Of a DNA stretch of 64,000 nucleotides, positions 55,998-64,000 are shown one piece after another (position 1 is the first letter of the stretch; every line of letters starts with the position of its first letter). A model generated the notes under the pieces. That model was not told the origin of the DNA, did not search any database, and saw nothing but the letters and a program-made list of their open reading frames with translations. The position numbers were made by a program, and so were the translations under genes. Origin of the DNA: Pochonia chlamydosporia 170 (Eukaryota > Ascomycota > Sordariomycetes > Hypocreales > Clavicipitaceae); assembly GCF_001653235.2 (NCBI RefSeq), contig NW_019154044.1:682001-746000 (forward strand). Reading direction: 5' to 3'.

Positions 55998-57872
55998 TTA
56001 ACTAGTATCCTCAAGTTTCCCAATTCTTTCCTCCTTCTGGAGTGTTACTGCGTGATTTTCAGCCTCGTGGTCTTTGTTTATATACGATTCCTCGTCCATG
56101 TGTCGATGTCGGTACCAGAAGATGGCCGTCTGGGCAAAAAGGGCAATCGCTGGTGCACACCAAGCCCACTGAGGGAGATTGTGATGTTAGATACGAACAG
56201 AAAGGAGCTCTTCTGAGAGTGCTTACTATAAGATATGGATCGACAATGGCAGGAAGCACAATCCAGCTCAATGCGCTTGAGAGAGCATAGGTAAAGAAAA
56301 ATATCGCGTAGACCACTGCCTTGAGATGAGGCGGAGCACGAACATATGCCAGCTCGAAAGCAGTCACATTGCTGAAGACTTCTGAGATCGCTCCCAGCGT
56401 AACATTCGGAATTTGCCACCAAATGGAGAGAGGAGATACCTCATCGCAAGTTGATGCATTGTATCCGCATGGCGATGTAGCATAGACCCGCCATTGAACC
56501 AGGCCGCCGATGATTCCTGACGTGGCAGCAATCAGGAATCCAACGGTGATGCGAGCCATCGGCCCAAATCTGACTTTTCTTCGGGCCAAGAATGGGTATA
56601 AGATGTATGTGACGGACGGTGTAAAAGCGATAATGGCCAACGAGTTGAAGTTGACCAGGAGATCATTCGGAGCTCCGTTGGTGACCATGGCCGCTCCCTG
56701 ATTTGAGCTGACGGCCCCGACTCCTCCATCGTTTATGTTGTAAATGGGAAAGTAGAAGAAGACCGCGCATGCAGAAAGCGTACGCTGCACGTCATCTACA
56801 GCCGTGTCAGACCAACTGACGTTGACTCCTTGCTCTGCCATCCTCGCTGGCCGTACTTTTTCCCATGTATCCTTTCGCCAGAATCTACCTTTGCTCTGTT
56901 TTACATAACAGGCGGTAATTTTAATGAATTCGGTTAGCTCAGACCCCATGGGTGGCTTCTTGATGGTTTTCTTGTACACAAGAGCCAGTACAACCGGTAA
57001 CAAGAAGTATACGATCCCAGGTTCAAGGAAAGCAGCCCAAAAGCCAACATATTTCTCGGTGTAGGTAGTGGCGATGGCAAAAAATGATCCAAGATTGATC
57101 ATTGCGTAGAACACAAGCATGATGCGTTGGATTGTCTGCTCAGGATCCACGATGACCTTCTCCCCAGTCTTGAGCACTTTCGTGTACTGGAACTGATGCG
57201 TATACTGGTCGAGGACGGTTGGAGCTACACTCGGCTTGAAGATGCCAGCGCCTATGGCGAGCAGAAAAAACGACACCATGAACGGTGCCATGCCCTTTCC
57301 AGCTCTCAAAATTGATGGAGCAGCGCCCACAATCATGATCAAATGGGCAACTCCCCCAATGACCACGCCAATGACGATAGTTTTGTATCGGCCAAGCTTG
57401 GTGTCTGCAATGAAGGCACCAAATAAGGGAATCACGTAGGCCAAGAATGTGAACAATATTCCAAAAGCCGACGCAAACTGCAGCCCCATTCCCCTGGAAT
57501 AAAACATTAGTCGCTAATAGTGTTAGTTGAAGGAGTTAAGCAAACTCACAGAGCACCAGCATGGCCGTTGGGATCGTTGGGCCCAACAGCACCGGAACCA
57601 TCACCCCCTTCTGGTAATGGGAATTGCATGAAGTTGTTGAAGATTGTCTGAACTCCATAGTAAGAAGCGCGCTCGGCCAGCTCGACAAAACAGAGTACAA
57701 ATGTCAACCATGGAATGCCGTCAGGTACGCGTCTGAGGGTCGCCTTTTCCTCCTCAGATGGTGGTGGAAAGTCAGTCATGTCGGCTGCTTGGGGACCAAC
57801 GACAACATTGCTTTCCATAGTGGTTACCTGTGCAAGGTTACTGTCTTTCTCTGAGTCCATCGCAATGAACAT
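55998..57872 (-). CDS. PTR2-type proton-coupled di/tripeptide transporter
   Basis: Three exons, 57872-57550, 57493-56227 and 56168-55998, give 586 residues. The family signature is visible: PWLTFVLCFVELAERASYYG, LGMGLQFASAFGILFTFLAY across intron 1, IPLFGAFIADTKLGRYKTI, FKPSVAPTVLDQY and MLVFYAMINLGSFFAIATTY. About twelve membrane spans are predicted. The last exon supplies the final span and a cytosolic tail ending GKLEDTS. It imports short peptides across the plasma membrane. It is tail-to-tail with the Dal5-type gene, 120 bp apart. Confidence 0.93.
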
Positions 57873-58731
57873 CTATTTGCAACCAAGCCAGTGATTGTGG
57901 TGTCCAGAACGTTGCCACCTCGGTGTTCAAGGTACTATTATGGCCTGGGAAAAACAGAGCCCTTTACTGTTTCCAGAGCAGATACCGTCAAGTAAATTCG
58001 CACAAAGAATTCCGTTACTTTGGGGGTTTAGTGTGGGTTTCGCCGCCAGGAAGTAACACATATGCTAGGATAGCTCACTTGCACGACTATACCGTCCAGG
58101 CATTTTCTTATTTAAGGCTTGAAGCGGCTTTTATTCTGCTGATTCTCTACCGGGATGAACGTAGATCTTTCTTCTTAGTGCTGTATCGAATTTACCCCAG
58201 CAACAGTAGATTTACCCCGGATTCCGGGACGTTGCAGGCATCATGAGTTTGCGGCATGATGGGCGGGAGACTTGATACATGGTTGAACGAATGTGAAGGC
58301 GTAGCTTGTCAATAGTTCCATTGTAATGGCGTCAGGCTGAATGCCAACTTGCGTATATCGGGCGGCACAAGTCTCCATCTCGGTATCCCGATTGACGTCT
58401 CAACGTGTTAAGTCGATTTCAACAATACTTTTTACTTCTGACACTATGCCTTTATCATCGATTAGTACAACTCTCGATCCATTTTCTTTTAGGCGAAGCT
58501 GTACACGCCTTAACTAATTGGATGGGTGCCCCTTTTCGAAAATGGAGGAATCGTGGCTGTCCCGGCATGCCGGGTGGATGGGATGATGGGTTGATCAAGA
58601 CGGTTGGGCTTAAGGGGAATAAGACGTATGATTAAATATGGAAATCAGTTTCAGCATTCACTAAAGCATCAAATATATTGTCAAATATACATCGTGCTGG
58701 CAGCGCGTCAACAACGAAGTAATTTTAAGAT
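57873..58731. other. Divergent intergenic region
   Basis: This is the promoter region for PTR2 (left) and the thioesterase (right). I see no other feature. Confidence 0.5.
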
Positions 58732-59354
58732 ATGACACACAAAGAAAGATCACCTGCACCGGAAGCATGTCAACTACGGCGGCGCATGCGACAGGACTAC
58801 GCACACTTGGTGAAATATGAAACACGCTGGTATGTTACCGAGTCCACGATGCAGTCACTCTGCTAACATGCCTTGATTCTACACAGGACAGACAATGACA
58901 TGTATCAGCATATGAACAACTCCATCTATAATAACCTGTATGTATCATTCGGTCAGTAAATGTATCCGATCTAAACTAGTTGTGATTTCCCAGGTTCGAC
59001 TCTATGATCAATCGATATTTGATGGAACATGCGAAATTTGACCCCTTCCAATCAAGACAACATGGTGTTATCGTTCAGCTCCAAGTCAACTACTTTGCCC
59101 CGGTAGCATTTCCAATGATTCTAGACTTGGCCTTTCGGGTGAACAACATCGGCAACACAAGCGTTACATACGAGATGGGCTTCTTTCAACAGGAAGTGAA
59201 AGCAGTGCGGGCTGTAGGTAAACTGACCCAGGTTTTCGTTGAGAGAAGTACTGGAAGGCCCGTTGTAGACGGCTTGAGTCCGAAATTACTAGCCGCATTG
59301 CGGAAACTCTGCGTCCCTTTAAAAACCACGAATATACGAGACCCAAAGCTATGA
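58732..59354 (+). CDS. Hotdog-fold acyl-CoA thioesterase (4HBT type)
   Basis: Three exons, 58732-58829, 58887-58937 and 58994-59354, give 169 residues. Splicing creates the motif TRWTDNDMYQHMNNSIYNNLFDSMINRYL, with the aspartate and HxNN pattern of 4-hydroxybenzoyl-CoA thioesterase-like enzymes, then VIVQLQVNYFAPVAFPMILDLAFRV and SVTYEMGFFQ strands. The family hydrolyses acyl-CoA thioesters. No peroxisomal signal is present at the C-terminus (DPKL). The middle exon is only 51 nt. Confidence 0.88.
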
Positions 59355-59840
59355 TACTGCAGATGGAATAAAACTTTAACCCAGCTGAACAGTAGTACCC
59401 TCTCTTACTTGTGAAAGGTAGCACTTTAGCCATGGAGACGGTAATAGAATGAGAATTGGGGCTCCAATGTCACCACCCGTCGGCATACTTGAATCACGAG
59501 GTCCCACCAGAACTGATCGGCAACCCGAGTGGGTACGGCCCGACACGACTTTCATTCACAGCTCCCTAATATTCGGAATGTAAGCTGAGAATGGCATCTT
59601 TAAAGAATTGTCTAACATTCAGATGCCACTAGGGGCGTACCTGCTGCTTTTTATTGATTCCTTGTTTACAGTAGCTGAGATCTACATTCGACAGGGTGTG
59701 TACTCTCGCATTCTTCTTCACTAAGAACCGGTCAATTGGTGTAGTTTATCGTATTTCTTTGCAATCTTTGGGACTCGAAGAAGCTGGAACTGAGGACGTC
59801 TATGTTCCATACCTCCATGGTGCCATTCAGTATACCAAGC
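59355..59840. other. Intergenic region
   Basis: An open frame from about 59696 is present, but nothing before about 59850 resembles a known protein. Confidence 0.4.
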
Positions 59841-59844
59841 AGTC

Positions 59845-59945
59845 AACTTCCAAGGCTGTTCTGGGAGCATCCAACTGTGAATCAACCGAAATGTTCCGTT
59901 TCATGCAAGACGTGAACAACAGGCACGGAAGTCGTTTAAAGGTCA
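59845..59945 (+). pseudogene. Possible N-terminal trace of acetoacetyl-CoA synthetase
   Basis: STEMFRFMQDVNNRHGSRLK resembles the conserved N-terminal segment of fungal acetoacetyl-CoA synthetases, where a 'TEM-x-RF-x3-VN-x-R-x-G' pattern precedes the adenylating domain. The normal next block (a 'LY-x-W-S' segment) is not found after a plausible intron, and no AMP-binding motif follows. Only a fragment is present. Recognition rests on one 20-residue block. Confidence 0.3.
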
Positions 59946-60232
59946 GTTTTTTATTACCATTAAACATCCTCATCAATTGATATGGGCGCGGCTGTTACAC
60001 CTCATTTTAATGGCGGTTAACAGCGTTGATGAGTCTGGTTATACCCTGGGCTCGATTCCGGTCACGATGCACATTCACAGAGCACCGGCGCCGTTGCCAC
60101 AAGTCGAAGCTTCCATGGAATAGAGTCAAAATAATTTGGTCATCTATCCTTTCAATCGATCTTGTCGATAAGTCGTGTTGCATAGTTCACAGGGGCCTTG
60201 GTCTGAGATTGGAGAGGGACAGAACTTTAACT
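59946..60232. other. Intergenic region
   Basis: This covers the 3' flank of the unknown minus-strand gene at 60233-62063. Nothing recognised. Confidence 0.45.
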
Positions 60233-62063
60233 TCAATTAGCAGTTCCTACAGCTCTGCGGTCGCGGAGTAGCAGTATTAGGCGGAGCTTCCTTCTCAGGT
60301 TCTGCACGTAGTCACTAAACTCCAATGGAGTATCCATGAGTTTGTTGCCTACCTCGTTGTTGCCGAGCCCTGAAGCCGAACAGAGGACTTTCCCTTGGGC
60401 CACAAGCCCGGAAAATTGCAAAACGAAAGAAATTGTGAGTTGAACCACAAGCTCGACTTTCGCGCTAATCTCATCCAGTATAACCCTAATTTCTGGACGA
60501 TGGATAATGGCTCTAAGCGGCCGCTCTTCGTTTATGATGGGATCGGTGTCACGAAGCAACAAAGAAGGCACCGCATCAACGACCATCGCTATCTCTTGCA
60601 ACATGAGATATTGATCTTTGGAAAACCCCGCAATGTTCATAATCAGCCTTTCAACATGAGGGCTGTTTGTTGTAGCCTGTAGATCGATGGCCAGTGCTAC
60701 AAACTTCGCTAGTTGGTCGGCCTTTTGCCCCATCATCTCGACTTGCATTATTTGCTCAGCCAGGGTTTTGTGATGTCTTGCCAGGACAGCAATTTCCTCC
60801 CCCGCGGAACAGTCCGGTATATTGCTGCCTTGAAGTCGTAAGAAGCCCATTTCAGCAGCCAAAGCCACATCTGTGCCGCCAGTTTCATCTTCTCCTCCGC
60901 CCACAATCACGGGGTATAGGTATTCCGGGCTGTTTGGGGACTGGAACCAGTTCTGTGCGCTTCCGAGGTCGATAAGCCGGCCAATAAGGGTTTCTTTCCT
61001 GGGATGGTCATACTCCTTCCACAACAGGCACAGCCGTGCGACTTCCAGGGAACCATCCACGTATTTAGAAGCAAATAACTGGCTTAATAGATGGCTGATT
61101 TCGTACCGTTGCTGTCTTGCCACCTCGTTTTCCGTTTTCTGAACGCAAAGCTTACGTGGACTAGCGTTTGTCATTCGACGAAGTATCTGCAAGATGTAGG
61201 CTGTGCGGACCAGACCTCTTTTTTCCCCTTCAAACTCTACAGTGAGGCTTTTAATATATTAGCACAAGCCAAGTCCCAGACGCAAGTTTAGAAACTTACT
61301 ACGGCTTAATCCCTTGGCTTTCTGAGCGGCCTCCACGGTGAATCACTTCCATCCAGTCCGGAACTTCTATCGAACCCAAGAGTAGTGTAAATGCCAGTAC
61401 AAAATGGCAAATAAGCAGCATCTGGCCATAAGCTTTCTGCTCTAAATTATAATATACTGCATAGGAGGGATGGAGGGACCGTATCGCAGTGGTCGGGCTG
61501 TGATCGATCGTCGCTTGCTTCAGTAGAGTCCCCTTACCGACGCCTAATGACATGAATTGACAAACAAAAGGGTTGAAGCACTGGCCCTCGCTGTTCCAGC
61601 AACAAAGGATAACTTTGGGTCTTTTAAGTATTAGTATTTTCTCAAGAAGGTCATGGCAAGAGTCGTTAGAGGGCTTGTTTTTATTTTTGTCTGGCTTAGA
61701 AATAAACGCATTGAGAACAGTAACTGTATGGATGCTTCGTGCTCCTTTTGAGCCGTATCGAATGAGCTGGTCTACTGCGAACAGTGTTGGAGAAGACTTC
61801 ACGAATTCGTCAAAGCTAGCGGAGTAATTGTGTTTTTCGCTCGGTGGTCTTGGTCGCTCTAAGATTACCACCATGTCCGATCCTCCAGAGGCAAGGTGGC
61901 AAGCTTGCTTTATTTCGTTTTCTGGGCACCTTAACTGAAGCCCAAATTCTCTAATGAGATCCAGCACCTTTGCATCTTCACCCCTTGGCATACACACCGG
62001 GGGCTCGCGGACAAGGTGTTGAACACTGCGGGGTACTGGGATGTCAAGACAGGAAGACATCAT
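60233..62063 (-). CDS. Large unknown protein with a possible uracil-DNA-glycosylase-like N-terminal region
   Basis: Two exons, 62063-61300 and 61247-60233, joined by a 52-nt intron (GTAAGT...AAAAG), give 592 residues. The first 230 residues contain LFAVDQLIRYGSKGARSIHTVTVLNAF, a KPKVILCCW-like strand (KRPKVILCCWNSEGQ) and AIRSLHPSYAVYYN. The HPS tripeptide and the strand order recall the UDG fold, but the catalytic motif is not clear. The C-terminal 330 residues are helical (for example LSQLFASKYVDGSLEVARLC, LILLLRDRRAV) and match nothing I know. A nucleic-acid role is a guess. Confidence 0.6.
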
Positions 62064-62427
62064 AAGGTAGTTGGCAAGGACGAAGAAATTAGGTAAAATA
62101 ACGCTTTAATGTCGAAAGCTTAAAAAAAAAATGTATTAAGAAATTTTGTTCCAGATGAATTACGAAATCTAGGCTGCTTTCAATCATAGGCTCAGGCATA
62201 GGTTGGGCATGCCTGCATCACAAGGCGAATCGACCCCATGTGGCACCACGACGCATTAAGCGGCCGATTTGACCCTTTACAGACTCAGCGGAGGAGCAGT
62301 TCATTCCCTGGTCTTCAAACAACTATGCAAAATCATTCCGAAAGAAGAGGATTGTCTAAATATAAACAATAAAATAGGTCAAGTAAGGATTCTGCGCGAT
62401 CTCGTGCATCAAACAACTCGTCTATTT
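62064..62427. other. Divergent intergenic region
   Basis: This is an A/T-rich spacer between the unknown gene and the BTB gene, with a run of A at about 62120. No gene was seen. Confidence 0.5.
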
Positions 62428-63455
62428 ATGTCGGCCCTTAAAAACCTAACCAGCGATGACTGCAGCGTAGGCTATCCTCTACCAATGCCCGTACCAGACG
62501 TTTCGTTGCTTTTCTGAACTAACAAAAGTCCAGGCTTGCCGCTTCTAAGCCTTTCAGGTTTATTGTTGGTCCCTGTGGCCGAGAGTTTACCATACACTCG
62601 GGTATTGTTGCTAGCTTATCTGCACCTCTCGAGAGATTGGTGAATGGACCTATGCAAGAGGCTATAGACGGGAGCGTGAATTGGAAATTTGTTGACGAGG
62701 ACACATTCATGTGCTTCTGGCAATATGCCTACACGGGTAACTACGATATTGACAACGAGCCAACGGCTCCAGGTGCCGCTACTGAGGAGACAACAACCTT
62801 TGTCCTGCGCGATGTGAAGAGTCCTGCGGATCCAACTGATAGACGGACCGAAGAGTCTGTCAACCTTGGCTGGGGTGAACTAGCGGAGCCTACTGAGCCT
62901 GAGCCTGAACCTGAACCTGAACCTGAACCTGAGGTGGACGATGGCTGGGACGACTACATGCCAATGAAGCCAAAAAAGAGAAAAAAGGAGAAAATGGCCT
63001 CCCTACCTACTAAGCAGGAACGGTTGTGGGCTAAGCTCGTAGCGCTCCGTAGGACCAGTAACAGCCAGGAGGCAAGCCAGAGCCATATGGCAGGAAGAGC
63101 CGACATGGAATCACGAACAGCATCTCAGGCAACGGGCCAATTGCTATCTCACGCAAAGGTCTACGTGTTTGCCGACTGCTATGGTATCGTACCATTAATA
63201 ACGTTGTCTTTTAACAAGTTACACGAGTCTTTGGTCAATCTCAACCTTTATGCTGAATCCTTGGCAGGTTTTGTGACATTAATGCAATACTGCTACGAAA
63301 CACCCGCCCCGGAAGACTTGAAAAATATCGTCGTCCTTTTCGCTGCATGCGAGGTGGAAAGGTTGCGCAAAAACAAGCAATTTGAGGACCTTCTTGAAGC
63401 TCATGCCCAAATGGGGAGGGACATGTTTTGGGCTGTACTGGACCGATTGGAGTAA
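62428..63455 (+). CDS. BTB/POZ-domain protein with a charged insert
   Basis: Exons 62428-62466 and 62529-63455, with a 62-nt GTAGGC...AAAAG intron containing CTAAC, give 321 residues. The BTB fold starts at PFRFIVGPCGREFTIHSGIVASLS and APLERLVNGPMQEA, continues VDEDTFMCFWQYAYTGNYD, and after about 110 residues resumes at LLSHAKVYVFADCYGIVPLITLSFNKLH. The insert holds an EP repeat (codons GAACCT/GAGCCT, about 62890-62935), an acidic patch and a basic KPKKRKKEK. Fungal BTB proteins of this type have unknown partners; some act as Cul3 adaptors. The start exon is short (MSALKNLTSDDCS), so it is less certain than the rest. Confidence 0.8.
62890..62935 (+). repeat. GAACCT hexanucleotide repeat encoding Glu-Pro
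   Basis: Tandem GAGCCT/GAACCT units encode an uninterrupted EP run inside the BTB gene. Hexamer changes keep the frame, so length variation between strains is likely. Confidence 0.75.
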
Positions 63456-64000
63456 TGAATGCGACCAGACCACATGCAATCAAAAAGGCCAGCATACCAG
63501 ATGCTGACATGTCTTGGTCGTACTAGACAACAACGGCACATGCAGTCTGGTGCAATCAGACCAGACATTACGGCAGCTATATCCGCTCATTAAGCCAGCA
63601 ACGTCATGGATGCACGAGGGAAGGCCTGTAAAATTTGTAAGCCTTGGCAAACATATAGGGTGGGTGTTTTATGATATCAAAAGGATTATTCTGGTCAGAC
63701 ATTTTTGAGACAACGTTCACTGCCATGTAGGCCACAAAACTGTGTATAATCCGGGGTTGTTCAGATTGAACTGGATCAATCTTGATGTCAAGTCGCTTAT
63801 TTGAACTGGGGTTGGATTAGCCGCATTCACGATGTTTAATTGGAAGAAGGGTGCGGGAGCTAAAAATGCCTACGAACAGGCGCTGGGGTGTGAGCACACC
63901 AGACAGATCTTTCTTGTAATTCCCTTGTGGCTATATATGTAGCTTTTTGCTTTCTAAAACATACCTAACCAGCATACCTAAAAACCATATAGCAAGATAG
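63456..64000. other. Right-edge intergenic region with a likely promoter
   Basis: No gene is supported. TATATAT at 63932-63938 is followed by a leader-like C/A-rich stretch, suggesting a plus-strand gene that begins beyond the window. Confidence 0.45.
63932..63938 (+). promoter_or_regulatory. TATA element near the right edge
   Basis: CTATATATGTAGC lies 62 nt from the end of the window. The gene it would serve is outside. Confidence 0.35.

Noticed and set aside
60040..60070. GGGCTCGATTCCGGT, similar to a tRNA T-arm
   Set aside because: No acceptor, D-arm or anticodon arm can be folded upstream.

Overview
This window is nuclear DNA of a filamentous ascomycete (Pezizomycotina). Most genes carry short GT-AG introns of 45-120 nt with CTAAC/CTGAC-like branch points, and the families are typical of these fungi: Zn2Cys6 regulators, HET, HsbA, CFEM, CYP52, RGS, PTR2 and Dal5-type transporters. 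The mix of three hydrophobic-surface-binding proteins with a CYP52 P450 suggests a hypocrealean, possibly insect- or plant-associated, species; that is inference. Gene models were joined by hand from splice sites and protein continuity, so exon edges are predictions.

Layout. 0.6-3.1 kb: a PaxM-type flavin monooxygenase joined to a multi-span membrane domain, with a 13-bp tandem duplication at a frame change. 3.4-4.1 kb: a small secreted cysteine-containing protein. 5.3-6.0 kb: a broken maleylacetoacetate isomerase gene. 6.6-20.7 kb: a proline/cyclic imino acid metabolism cluster: Zn2Cys6 regulator, peroxisomal FAD amino-acid oxidase, pyrroline-5-carboxylate reductase, P5C dehydrogenase, proline dehydrogenase and a second Zn2Cys6 regulator. 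Three of its promoter regions carry CGG-N8-CCG sites sharing CGGGAAC. 21.9-24.1 kb: a GFA-fold protein and two GNAT acetyltransferases. 24.8-26.7 kb: a membrane RGS protein. 26.7-31.9 kb: a gene-poor stretch with repeats of TACTCCGTA. 31.9-35.1 kb: three HsbA-like secreted proteins. 37.0-42.2 kb: a conserved unknown, a HET protein and a C2H2 factor. 42.9-44.9 kb: a kinase-like orphan flanked by TGGGGCCA repeats. 45.2 kb: a small TATA-box gene. 47.5-51.2 kb: a double-CFEM GPI-type protein and a CYP52 P450 with a GC-AG intron. 51.4-53.0 kb: an SRPK-like kinase. 54.1-57.9 kb: a frameshifted Dal5-type permease facing a PTR2 peptide transporter. 58.7-63.5 kb: a hotdog thioesterase, a trace of acetoacetyl-CoA synthetase, a protein with a uracil-DNA-glycosylase-like region, and a BTB protein with a large acidic/basic insert.

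The strongest system-level signal is the proline/imino acid cluster. It unites mitochondrial catabolic enzymes with a peroxisomal oxidase ending in SKL and a reductase that runs in the opposite direction, between two regulators. Broken genes (isomerase, permease, possibly the monooxygenase) and repeat-rich spacers suggest an accessory, fast-changing segment. I found no tRNA, rRNA or CRISPR array that I could support.
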